Positions 1 to 6,215 of a DNA stretch of 11,773 nt are shown in pieces. Under the pieces are notes generated by a model. That model saw only the letters and a list, made by a program, of their open reading frames with translations, was not told where the DNA came from and did not search any database. How positions within the stretch are numbered: the stretch's first letter is position 1; each line of letters opens with the position of its first letter. The position numbers and the translations under genes are program-made. This stretch comes from JACQAI01 sp035507915 (GTDB lineage: Bacteria; Pseudomonadota; Alphaproteobacteria; Elsterales; Elsteraceae), in assembly GCA_035507915.1 (NCBI GenBank), contig DATJNS010000293.1:1-11773 (forward strand), given 5' to 3'.

Positions 1-1
1 C

Positions 2-598
2 CTCGACGGGCTGCGGATTTTGCGCGGCAATCTCGAAGGCTGGCGCGACGGCATCGCGGCGTCCGAGGTGACGGAGATGGTCGACGGGCGGTCGCGCCTC
101 CAGATCGCTCAGGCCGTCGATTGCGCTGGCTGGCTGCCCAACGACCTGCTCACCAAGCTCGACCGCTGCCTGATGGCGCAGGGGCTCGAGGGCCGCACCC
201 CGTTCCTCGATCCGGTGGTCGCCGCGGCGGCGTTCCGATTGCCCGACCGGCTCAAGGTGCGGCATGGGCGGGGCAAGTATCTGCTCCGCCGGCTGCTCGA
301 GCGCCGGTTGCCGGGGCACGCGGCGTTCGAGCCCAAGCGCGGTTTCACGGTGCCGGTGATCGAGTGGATCGCCGGGCGCGGCCGGTCGCTCGGTGAGCTG
401 GTGGCACGCCAGCCGGCGATCGCCGCGCTGTGCCGCCCGGGCCGTGTCGAGGCGCTGTTCCAGGGCTCCGGCAAGCATGTCGGCCTGGCCGCCTGGACCC
501 TGCTGTTCTATGCCCTTTGGCACCGGGCCCACGGGTTGGGCCGGTCCAACGGCGGCGACGTTTTCGACTGTCTGTCGGACACGGTGCGGGGCAATTAA
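2..598 (+). CDS. asnB: Asparagine synthase (glutamine-hydrolysing) family, C-terminal part
   Basis: The frame is open from the window edge (frame starting at base 2) to TAA at 596-598, leaving 198 residues of the C-terminal synthetase domain. Family members use ATP to adenylate aspartate or another carboxylate and transfer ammonia released from glutamine by an N-terminal glutaminase domain, which lies outside the window. Visible family signatures are the block DLLTKLDRCLMAQGLEGRTP followed by FLD, the GRGKYLLRR block, and PKRGFTVPVIEW near the middle of the visible part. These match the conserved MAxxLExRxPFLD and PKRGFxxP motifs. Many alphaproteobacterial paralogues sit in polysaccharide or lipid modification clusters rather than making free asparagine, so the true amide acceptor is uncertain. 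The next gene, a small lipoprotein, follows after 55 bases. There is no frame disruption in the visible part. Confidence 0.88.
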   Translation, partial: LDGLRILRGNLEGWRDGIAASEVTEMVDGRSRLQIAQAVDCAGWLPNDLLTKLDRCLMAQGLEGRTPFLDPVVAAAAFRLPDRLKVRHGRGKYLLRRLLERRLPGHAAFEPKRGFTVPVIEWIAGRGRSLGELVARQPAIAALCRPGRVEALFQGSGKHVGLAAWTLLFYALWHRAHGLGRSNGGDVFDCLSDTVRGN

Positions 599-653
599 AC
601 CAAAGATTTACCATTCGTCGCGGCAGAATGGGGCCGTAAGCGGGAGACGTGCG

Positions 654-896
654 ATGCGCTGGGGCTTGATCGTGACCGTGCTGGGCGCCGGGTTGGTCGG
701 CTGCAACGGCTACAACGCCCACCCGCTCAAGGATGACCTGCAGGCGCAAGCGGTGCCGACGGTCTACTGCTACGAGACCCTGACCCAATCGCCGGATTGC
801 TACGACGTGCCGATCGAGCCGGAGGTGCGCCGGTTGATGGGCTATTACGGTCCGGATCCGGTCAATCGCGGCTTCTACGGTCGCCGCGCCTTCTAG
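654..896 (+). CDS. Small lipoprotein of unknown function (80 aa)
   Basis: I do not recognise a family. The protein starts at ATG 654, seven bases after GGGAG (642-646). It has a short signal segment (MRWGLIVTVLGAGLVGC) ending in a good lipobox, Leu-Val-Gly-Cys, so Cys17 should be lipidated and the rest exposed to the periplasm. The mature part of about 63 residues contains two further Cys (VYCYETL and SPDCYDV), which could form a disulfide. It then has a Tyr/Gly-rich tail (YYGPDPVNRGFYGRR). The CYETL...DCYDVP pattern resembles small lipoproteins of alphaproteobacteria annotated only as hypothetical. It ends 15 bases before the converging ABC binding-protein gene. Confidence rests on the start signal, lipobox and clean frame. 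Confidence 0.72.
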   Translation: MRWGLIVTVLGAGLVGCNGYNAHPLKDDLQAQAVPTVYCYETLTQSPDCYDVPIEPEVRRLMGYYGPDPVNRGFYGRRAF

Positions 897-911
897 CCCC
901 GCCGCAACCGC

Positions 912-2012
912 TCAATTGCCCAGCACCGCCTGGGCCCAGCCGGCGTCGATGTCCGCCTTGCGCAGCAGCGCGCGCGCGACGTCGAGCAGCTCGACCTTGG
1001 GCAACTTGGGCAGCCGGGCCGCAATATCGGGCGCCAGGGCCAGGTCGGGTACCGCCGGCCGCACGAAACCCTCGGCGAACAGGCGCTGGCCCATGTCGCT
1101 GAGCGCGAAGTTGAGCCATAGCTTGGCGGCGCTGTCGTCGCGTGCGCCCTTGACCAGGCTCATCGTGTAGGGCGCCGCCACCGTGCCGTCGAGCGGGCCC
1201 ACCAGCTCGACCTCGTCGCCCATGCCGTCGGCGTACTTGGCGCGCAGGCCGTCCATCTCGAAGCTGATCCAGATCGGGATCTTGCCCTTGAGGAAGTCGG
1301 TGTAGCCGCCGATGTCGACGCGCAGCACGTTGCCGATCTTGTGCAGCTCGGCCAGATAGTCGATGCCGGGTCGAACGGTCTCGAGGCTGCCGCCGGCGGC
1401 CAGGTTGGCGGCGAACACGGCGACCTCGCCGGCACCCGAGGTGCGCGGGTCGGGATAGACGATCGCGCCCTTGTACTCCGGCTTGGCGAGGTCGGCCCAC
1501 GAGCGCGGGACGGTTCTGACCAGCTTCTTGTTGACGATGAAGACGATCGGCATCTGGTGGACGGTGAACCAGCGTGCGTCGGCATCGCGCGCGACCGTGG
1601 GCAGGCGGTCGAAGTTGGTCGGCTTGAAGCCGGCGAGCAGGCCGCGGCTGGCCGCGTCGACGCCGACCACGCCGAAGGCGTAGAGCGTGTCGATCATGGG
1701 TTTCGCGCGCGTGCGGTCGAGCGCCACCATCGCGGGCCCGGAGCCGATGTCGTTGTAGGCCAGCGTGACGTTGGGGTAGCGCTTGGTGAACGCGGCCTCC
1801 AGCGCGCCCCAGTTGGCCCAGTTGGCGCCCGTGTTGCTCGAGACCACCAGCCCGTCCTTGGCGGCGGCGTCGTACAGCGCAGCCTCGCCCGGATAGAGAT
1901 CCGGACCGTCGAACGCGTGCGCGCGGTCGAGCGGGTACAGCGCCGCACATGCCGCCCAGCCGAGCGCAACCAGCGCGGCGAGCCGCGGCCTCGCGTTCAA
2001 GACCCTCATCAT
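912..2012 (-). CDS. ABC transporter periplasmic substrate-binding protein (iron/polyamine/phosphonate type)
   Basis: A 366-residue exported solute-binding protein. ATG at 2012 (a second ATG follows at 2009) begins a signal peptide with an Ala/Leu core and a likely cleavage site after Ala-His-Ala33. The mature protein shows the class-II binding-protein pattern of the FbpA/PotD/PhnS-like group: an early strand GLVVSSNTGANW (54-65), the hinge-side segment MPIVFIVNKKL (154-164), and PRSWADLAKPEYKG (169-182) followed by VYPDPRTSGAG (185-195). That last block is typical of the family. Known relatives carry ferric iron, spermidine/putrescine, thiamine or 2-aminoethylphosphonate; I cannot choose between them. 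No permease or ATPase gene is adjacent, so it is an orphan within this window. It starts 26 bases after the cold-shock gene on the same strand, with no obvious Shine-Dalgarno sequence and no terminator between, suggesting co-transcription or translational coupling. Confidence 0.85.
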   Translation of the reverse strand: MMRVLNARPRLAALVALGWAACAALYPLDRAHAFDGPDLYPGEAALYDAAAKDGLVVSSNTGANWANWGALEAAFTKRYPNVTLAYNDIGSGPAMVALDRTRAKPMIDTLYAFGVVGVDAASRGLLAGFKPTNFDRLPTVARDADARWFTVHQMPIVFIVNKKLVRTVPRSWADLAKPEYKGAIVYPDPRTSGAGEVAVFAANLAAGGSLETVRPGIDYLAELHKIGNVLRVDIGGYTDFLKGKIPIWISFEMDGLRAKYADGMGDEVELVGPLDGTVAAPYTMSLVKGARDDSAAKLWLNFALSDMGQRLFAEGFVRPAVPDLALAPDIAARLPKLPKVELLDVARALLRKADIDAGWAQAVLGN

Positions 2013-2038
2013 GTCGCGATCACGCGGGGGGCAGCGGC

Positions 2039-2644
2039 TCAGTAGGATTGCGCCTCGCCCTGAACCATCTCGAGCGTGCGGGCTTCCGGTCCCTTCTCGC
2101 GCTCGACCGCGGTATAGCGCACGCGCTGGCCGGGCTGGACCTCCATCAGGCCTGCGCGCCGCACCACACTGGCGTGCAGGAACACGTCCTTGCCGCCGGC
2201 GTCCGGGGTGATGAAGCCAAAGCCCTTGGTGGCGTTGAACCACTTGACGACGCCCTCGCCGGGGTCGCCGACCGGCTGCTGCCCGCCGCCGTAACCGCCC
2301 CCGCCGCCGAACGAGCGCGCCGGGCGCGGTCGAAATCCACCGCCACGGTCGCCGTCGCCGCCACCCTCGTGAGGCACCGCGGTGTCGTCATTGACCTCGA
2401 GCAGGCGCGTGACCTGGCGCCCCTTCTTGCCGGGCGCCACCTCGCAGGTCACCGTCGCGCCCTCGCGCAGACCGTCGAGGCCGGCACGCTGAACCACCGA
2501 GACATGCACGAACACGTCCTCGGAGCCGTCGTCCGGTTTGATGAAACCGAAACCCTTGCTGGCCGAGAACCAAGTGACCGCGCCGGTCAGGCGGTCGGTG
2601 GCCGCCGGCGGGCGCGAGGGAGGAAACGAGCCTTTGCGCATCAT
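2039..2644 (-). CDS. Cold-shock protein with two cold-shock domains (201 aa)
   Basis: A single-stranded RNA/DNA-binding protein, probably an RNA chaperone. Two cold-shock domains are visible. Domain 1 (about residues 19-84) has RNP1-like KGFGFI at 30-35 and RNP2-like VFVHVS at 44-49. Domain 2 (about 130-197) has KGFGFI at 140-145 and VFLHAS at 154-159. Each starts with a Trp-Phe pair (WFSASKG, WFNATKG). They are joined by a flexible linker of about 45 residues rich in Gly and Arg (92-129), which may itself bind RNA. Single-domain Csp proteins have about 70 residues; the double form of about 200 residues is common in alphaproteobacteria. Two adjacent ATG codons (2644 and 2641) are possible starts. 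A GGAG lies about 11 bases before the first, favouring the second slightly less strained spacing. A long untranslated leader may precede it. The next gene on this strand is an ABC binding protein. Confidence 0.95.
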   Translation of the reverse strand: MMRKGSFPPSRPPAATDRLTGAVTWFSASKGFGFIKPDDGSEDVFVHVSVVQRAGLDGLREGATVTCEVAPGKKGRQVTRLLEVNDDTAVPHEGGGDGDRGGGFRPRPARSFGGGGGYGGGQQPVGDPGEGVVKWFNATKGFGFITPDAGGKDVFLHASVVRRAGLMEVQPGQRVRYTAVEREKGPEARTLEMVQGEAQSY

Positions 2645-2919
2645 CGAACCGAAAACTCCGCAGATACCATCCCTGTCGAATGGGGTCTTGTTTTATGGTT
2701 TGCCGCGCCGCAGCCCGACCCCTGGTGGCGACGCGTGATGGCGTGAATTGTGTCTGCTTCGGTCGCGCTGCTTCGCTCTGCTGCGCCCGCCCTGCCGTGC
2801 GATGGCGCTCAAGCTCAACCGATTCCCCAGCCTCTCTGACCCGAATATCGGGCAAAGCGCGTTTTCCAGCCGATCTCCCCTCGCCCTTAAGCAACACTTG
2901 GGCGCATTTTCGCACATTA

Positions 2920-2928
2920 ATTCTATCA
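2920..2928 (-). promoter_or_regulatory. Candidate extended -10 promoter for the cold-shock gene
   Basis: Read on the minus strand this is TGATAGAAT, which matches the extended -10 pattern TGnTATAAT with one mismatch. It lies in the most A/T-rich part of the upstream region. No good -35 box is seen at the usual distance, which extended -10 promoters can tolerate. Transcription would start near 2913 and give a leader of roughly 270 bases before the start codon at 2644. Confidence 0.35.
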
Positions 2929-3063
2929 AACAGCTTACCCGCAATCCTGCCTCGCCGACAAGCGAAAGGGCGCGTCCCGCCAGCCGATTGCGGTGCGGAC
3001 GCACGACCATCCGCGAGACACGGCGCGGCGCGACACTCGGTCTGCACCTGGGCGGTCCAAAGG

Positions 3064-3072
3064 TGCTATGAG
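3064..3072 (+). promoter_or_regulatory. Candidate extended -10 promoter for the lipoprotein gene
   Basis: TGCTATGAG fits TGnTATAAT loosely and also the CTAT-type -10 favoured by alphaproteobacterial housekeeping sigma factors. A partial -35 (CTGCAC, 3042-3047, compared with CTTGAC) sits 18 bases upstream of CTATGA. It lies about 60 bases before the GTG start at 3135. Confidence 0.3.
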
Positions 3073-3134
3073 GGGCGACGGGGGCGGCGGACAAGGCGGC
3101 CCGAGGTCGAGATAGACAGGGATCGGCGTTCGTC

Positions 3135-3614
3135 GTGACCGGACTGCGAGTGTGGGGGCTGATCGCCGCGCTGGCGTTCGGGCTGTGGGGATGCGGTGGC
3201 GACGAGGCGCCCAAGCGGGCGCTCGAGCTTGGCGGCGGCTTCAAGGCCGAAGCTCAGGAGGGCGTCAAGGCGACCCTGAAGATCCCCGCCGTGGTGTCGC
3301 CCGATGCCGCGTTGATCCAGGGCGAGGTGACGCTCGAGAACAGCGCCAACGACATCGTCGCGGTCTCGGTGCCGCGCAGCTGCGATGTGTACGACTGGGT
3401 GATGCGCGACGCCGCCGACAAGCTCGTGATGACCAAGGATCCCGTCGAGTGCGCCGAGCAGCCGGCGACCAAGTCGCTCGCGCCCGGGGCGATCGTCGTC
3501 GAGAAGGTCTGGCTCTATATGAGCCCCAACACGATGCACTCGGGGAACAAGTACAAGATCGACTATCGGTTCTGGGGGCAGCCGGCGCAGGCCGAGTTCA
3601 CCGCGCGGCGCTGA
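3135..3614 (+). CDS. Lipoprotein with a possible BsuPI/Ig-like beta-sandwich domain (159 aa)
   Basis: The GTG start at 3135 gives a short hydrophobic signal (LRVWGLIAALAFGLWGC) with lipobox Leu-Trp-Gly-Cys, so Cys20 is the probable lipidation site. The protein should be anchored in a membrane facing the periplasm. The mature region has alternating beta-strand patterning: ALIQGEVTLENSAND, then IVAVSVPRSCDVYDWVMRDA, then SLAPGAIVVEKVWLYM. The order 'strand - SCDVYDWVMRDAADK - SLAPG - strand' resembles the intracellular proteinase inhibitor (BsuPI)-like fold, whose members carry a 'YDFxVRDxDG' segment. This is a resemblance by eye, not a firm family call. The two mature cysteines (SCDV and VECAE) could form a disulfide. 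Only a weak AGGGA lies upstream. A cysteine-hydrolase operon follows after 75 bases with its own possible promoter. Confidence 0.75.
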   Translation: MTGLRVWGLIAALAFGLWGCGGDEAPKRALELGGGFKAEAQEGVKATLKIPAVVSPDAALIQGEVTLENSANDIVAVSVPRSCDVYDWVMRDAADKLVMTKDPVECAEQPATKSLAPGAIVVEKVWLYMSPNTMHSGNKYKIDYRFWGQPAQAEFTARR

Positions 3615-3624
3615 GCGGGCGACC

Positions 3625-3653
3625 TTGACATTGCCGCGCGCCGGCCGAACGCT
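3625..3653 (+). promoter_or_regulatory. Possible promoter (perfect -35) before the hydrolase operon
   Basis: CTTGACA at 3624-3630 matches the -35 consensus of both enterobacterial (TTGACA) and alphaproteobacterial (CTTGAC) housekeeping promoters. The -10 at 17 bases spacing (AACGCT, 3648-3653) is poor, so only the -35 half is convincing. It lies in the 75-base gap just before the cysteine-hydrolase gene, where a promoter is expected. Confidence 0.35.
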
Positions 3654-3689
3654 CGCGCAAGAGCAACGGGCGCGACGGGGAACCGTGCC

Positions 3690-4367
3690 ATGGAGACATC
3701 GGACAAGTCGGCACGGCAACTTTACGCCGAGATCAAGGCCAACCCGACGCGCAAGCGCTTCGGCTTCGGGCGCCGGCCCGCGCTGATCAACATAGACCTG
3801 CAGAAGGCGTACACGGCGGTCGGCGAGTTCTCGACCGCCTACGAGAGCGATCCCAAGCAACTCGAGTACGTCAACACGTTGGCCGACCTGTTTCGTGCCA
3901 AGAACTGCCCGGTGGTGTGGACCTACGTCGCCTACATGGATTCGGGCGAGGACGCCGGGGTGTGGGGCACGCGCTCGAACACGCCCGACTCGCTGCAGAA
4001 CATCAAGATCGGCTCGCGCCGTGCCGAGTTCGACGACCGCCTGCGCGTCGACGCGAAGCGCGACGTCGTGATCAACAAGCGCATGGCGTCGGCCTTCTTC
4101 GAGACCAACCTGGGTTCGGTGTTCAATTTCCACCGCATCGACACCGTGGTGGTGACCGGCGGCTCGACGTCGGGCTGCGTGCGCGCCACCGTGGTCGACA
4201 GCTTGTCGCGCAGCTACCGCACGGTGGTGCCCGAGGAATGCGTCGCCGACAAGCATGAGAGCCCGCACTTCGCCAACCTCTACGACATGGCGATCAAGTA
4301 TGCCGACGTGGTGCCGGTCGCCGAGGTGATCGATTTCATGACGCAATACGCTCCCGCCAACGACTGA
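3690..4367 (+). CDS. Cysteine hydrolase, isochorismatase-like / N-carbamoylsarcosine amidase-like
   Basis: A 225-residue cytoplasmic cysteine hydrolase of the isochorismatase-like fold. Family members hydrolyse C-N bonds such as N-carbamoyl, amide or ureido groups through an Asp-Lys-Cys triad. The triad is visible as Asp36 in LINIDLQKAYT, Lys130 in VINKRMASAFF and Cys163 in GGSTSGCVRATVVDS. The spacings (94 and 33 residues) and the TSGCVRA motif are what is known for N-carbamoylsarcosine amidohydrolase. Maleamate amidase and ureidoacrylate amidohydrolase (RutB) share the fold, so the substrate is open. ATG 3690 is preceded by a GGGGA at 3677-3681. It is the first gene of an apparent operon with two CE4-like hydrolases (10-base gap), which suggests it acts on an acyclic amide or carbamoyl product released by them. 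The chain looks full-length and intact. Confidence 0.9.
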   Translation: METSDKSARQLYAEIKANPTRKRFGFGRRPALINIDLQKAYTAVGEFSTAYESDPKQLEYVNTLADLFRAKNCPVVWTYVAYMDSGEDAGVWGTRSNTPDSLQNIKIGSRRAEFDDRLRVDAKRDVVINKRMASAFFETNLGSVFNFHRIDTVVVTGGSTSGCVRATVVDSLSRSYRTVVPEECVADKHESPHFANLYDMAIKYADVVPVAEVIDFMTQYAPAND

Positions 4368-4377
4368 CCCGCGCGCG

Positions 4378-5292
4378 ATGGCACGCGACCCCGGCTTCTA
4401 CGACTACCTGCCCTATCACGAGCGCCCGCCGATCCGCTGGCCGAACGGTGCCCACGTCGCGTTCTGGGTCGCGCCCAACATCGAGTTCTACGAGCTCGAC
4501 CCGCCGAAGAGCCCGACGCGTGCCGCGTGGGCGCGCCCGCATCCCGACGTGCTCAACTACGCCTATCGCGACTACGGCAACCGCGCCGGCTTCTGGCGCA
4601 TGATGGACGCGATGGACCGCTGCGGCGTGCGCGGCAGCGTGTCGCTCAACGTCGCAGTATGCGAGCATCACCCCGAGGTGATCGAGGCGTGCGCCAAGCG
4701 CGGCTGGGAGTTCTACTCCCACGGCACCTACAACACGCGCTACCTGTTCGGCATGAGCGAGGAAGAGGAGCGCGCGGTCATCCAGGATTCGATCGACACG
4801 ATCAAGAAGCACACCGGCCAGCCGCTGGACGGCTGGCTCGCCCCGGCGCTCACCTACACCGAGCGCACCCTGGACCTGATCGCCGAGATGGGCCTCAGCT
4901 ACTGCTGCGACCTGTTCCACGACGACCAGCCGTGCCCGATCAAGACCAAGACGGGCCGGCTCGCCAGCATCCCGTACTCGCTCGAGATGAACGACGTCAT
5001 CGTCTACAACGTCAACCTGGTGAGCCCGCACGCCTACGCCGACATCATCAAGCGGCAGTTCGATCGGCTCTACGAGGAGGGTGCGCGCTCCGGTACCGTG
5101 ATGTGCATCCCGTTGCACCCGTATCTGGTCGGCCAGCCCTACCGCATCGCCGCGTTCGAGGCGGCGCTCGCCTACATCGCGCGCCACGACAAGGTCTGGC
5201 TCGCGACCGGCCGCGAGATCGCGCAGCACTTCATCGAGAATCACTTCGACGCGTTCGCCGAGGCCTCGCAGCCCGTGGGAGAGGCGCCGTGA
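4378..5292 (+). CDS. PuuE/cyclic-imidase-like hydrolase of the polysaccharide-deacetylase (CE4) fold, copy 1
   Basis: A 304-residue protein of the NodB/CE4 fold, in the branch of allantoinase PuuE and cyclic imidases rather than true polysaccharide deacetylases. Supporting features are PIRWPNGAHVAFWV (18-31), Glu36 in PNIEFYELD where classical deacetylases have the metal-binding Asp pair, RDYGNRAGFWRMMD (64-77), SHGTYNTRY (114-122) and IPLHPYLVGQPYRI (244-257). The last is a hallmark of PuuE-like proteins. Only one His (His115) remains of the usual HxxxH zinc motif, so metal binding, if any, differs from CE4 deacetylases. No signal peptide is seen, so it is cytoplasmic, consistent with a small-molecule substrate such as a cyclic imide, ureide or lactam. 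The start at ATG 4378 lacks a clear ribosome site and probably depends on coupling to the upstream gene. It overlaps its paralogue by four bases (GTGA). Confidence 0.87.
   Translation: MARDPGFYDYLPYHERPPIRWPNGAHVAFWVAPNIEFYELDPPKSPTRAAWARPHPDVLNYAYRDYGNRAGFWRMMDAMDRCGVRGSVSLNVAVCEHHPEVIEACAKRGWEFYSHGTYNTRYLFGMSEEEERAVIQDSIDTIKKHTGQPLDGWLAPALTYTERTLDLIAEMGLSYCCDLFHDDQPCPIKTKTGRLASIPYSLEMNDVIVYNVNLVSPHAYADIIKRQFDRLYEEGARSGTVMCIPLHPYLVGQPYRIAAFEAALAYIARHDKVWLATGREIAQHFIENHFDAFAEASQPVGEAP
5277..5284 (+). promoter_or_regulatory. Ribosome binding site supporting the GTG start at 5289
   Basis: GGGAGAGG lies inside the end of the first CE4-like gene, four bases before GTG 5289. The GTG overlaps the upstream TGA (GTGA). 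This supports coupled translation and argues against the in-frame ATG at 5337-5339, which would cut off the conserved N-terminus (GYLDYP). Confidence 0.6.
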
Positions 5293-6212
5293 CCCTGCCG
5301 CCGGGCTACCTCGACTACCCGCACCGCCGCTACGGCATGGACCACGCGCGCTACGCGTGGTCGCCGCTGCCGACGCGCAAGCAGGTGCGCTGGCCGGGCG
5401 ACGCGCGCATCGCGCTGTGGGTGATCCCGGCGCTCGAGTGGTTCCCGCTCGACATGGCGGGCAAGCCCTTCAAGCCGCCGGGGGCGATGGTCACCGCCTA
5501 CCCGGACCTGCGACACTACACGCTGCGCGACTATGGCAACCGGGTCGGCATCTGGCGCGTCATGCAGGCGCTCGAGCGCTTCGGTGTGCGTGCCTCGGTC
5601 GCGGTCAACGCGGCGGTCGCGGCGCGCTATCCGTCATTGCTCGCGGCATGCGCGACCCGCGGCTGGGAGGTCATCGGCCACGGCCGCGACATGGATCATC
5701 TGCACTACGAGGGTCTGCCGGTCGAGCAGGAGCAGGCGCTGATCGCCGAGTCGCTGGCCCTGCTGCGCCGCGCGACGGGTCAGAAGGTCCGCGGCTGGCT
5801 GTCGCCCGCGAAGTCGGAGTCGCGCGCGACGCTCGACCTGGTCGCCGCCGAGGGCATCGACTACGTGTGCGACTGGGTCAACGACGACATGCCGTTCGCG
5901 CTGAATGCGGGCGGGCGCACGATCCACGCGATGCCGCACCCGATCGACATCGACGACTATACGATCCTGGTCAACAACCACCATTCCGAGGACGAGTTCA
6001 CGCGCGCGGTCACCGACCAATTCGACCTGCTGTACCGCGAGGCCGAGCACGCCGGCGGCCGCATCATGGCGATCTCGCTGCACCCCTGGGTGATCGGCCA
6101 GCCCTACCGCATCGGCGCGCTCGAGGCCGCCCTTGCGCACATCACGCGCCACGCCGGCGTGTGGTCCGCCACCGGCGCCGAGATCCTCGACGCGTTCGTC
6201 GCGCAGTCGTAG
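5289..6212 (+). CDS. PuuE/cyclic-imidase-like hydrolase of the polysaccharide-deacetylase (CE4) fold, copy 2
   Basis: A 307-residue paralogue of the preceding protein, from a GTG start. Matching blocks are VRWPGDARIALWV (33-45), Glu50 in PALEWFPLD, RDYGNRVGIWRVM (80-92), GWEVIGHGRDMDH (125-137), ATGQKVRGWLSPA (162-174) and a C-terminal SLHPWVIGQPYRI. The two proteins share the same scaffold and order of motifs but differ at many positions, including the region after the conserved His (His131 here, then Asp134, Asp136 and His137, against Thr-Tyr-Asn-Thr in copy 1). That suggests different substrates, or a heteromer with one active subunit type. No signal peptide is visible. The family includes metal-independent allantoinase (ureide ring opening) and cyclic-imide hydrolases; the actual substrate is unknown. 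The gene ends three bases before the converging lyase gene. Confidence 0.86.
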   Translation: MTLPPGYLDYPHRRYGMDHARYAWSPLPTRKQVRWPGDARIALWVIPALEWFPLDMAGKPFKPPGAMVTAYPDLRHYTLRDYGNRVGIWRVMQALERFGVRASVAVNAAVAARYPSLLAACATRGWEVIGHGRDMDHLHYEGLPVEQEQALIAESLALLRRATGQKVRGWLSPAKSESRATLDLVAAEGIDYVCDWVNDDMPFALNAGGRTIHAMPHPIDIDDYTILVNNHHSEDEFTRAVTDQFDLLYREAEHAGGRIMAISLHPWVIGQPYRIGALEAALAHITRHAGVWSATGAEILDAFVAQS

Positions 6213-6215
6213 CGC

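Larger units (their letters stand above)
2645..3134. other. 490-base gene-free region; probable cold-shock leader and promoters
   Basis: I find no convincing gene here on either strand. Frames of 60-220 codons exist but lack recognisable protein features, overlap one another and have no good ribosome sites. The stretch 2880-2950 is clearly richer in A/T than its surroundings. It contains a candidate minus-strand extended -10 (2920-2928) pointing at the cold-shock gene and, at 3064-3072, a candidate plus-strand one pointing at the lipoprotein. Two short inverted repeats are visible: CCCGA-ATA-TCGGG at 2840-2852 and GTGCG-GA-CGCAC at 2993-3004. A structured 5' leader for the cold-shock gene is a reasonable reading, since several known csp mRNAs have long regulatory leaders. 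An unannotated small RNA cannot be excluded. Confidence 0.5.

Noticed and set aside
611..631. Inverted repeat CCATTC...GAATGG between the asparagine-synthase gene and the small lipoprotein gene
   Set aside because: The stem is only six bases with a nine-base loop and no T-run; too weak to call a terminator or operator.
2012..2243. Upstream extension of the ABC binding protein by 77 residues to an ATG at 2243
   Set aside because: The extension is out-of-frame translation of the cold-shock gene, and the signal peptide begins at the ATG at 2012.
2680..3138. Plus- and minus-strand frames in the gap upstream of the csp gene, e.g. 2680-3138 (+), 2748-3071 (+) and 2693-3244 (-)
   Set aside because: They overlap one another, have low-complexity or patternless translations, lack ribosome sites and run into well-supported genes.
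3066..4346. Long minus-strand open frame (426 codons) antisense to the lipoprotein and cysteine-hydrolase genes
   Set aside because: The translation is rich in His, Arg, Val and Asp in the way that complements of GC-rich genes are, shows no domain, and overlaps two well-supported genes.
4527..5288. In-frame extension of the second CE4-like gene back to 4527
   Set aside because: The extension is an Arg-rich shadow of the first CE4-like gene; GTG 5289 has a ribosome site and aligns with the paralogue's N-terminus.
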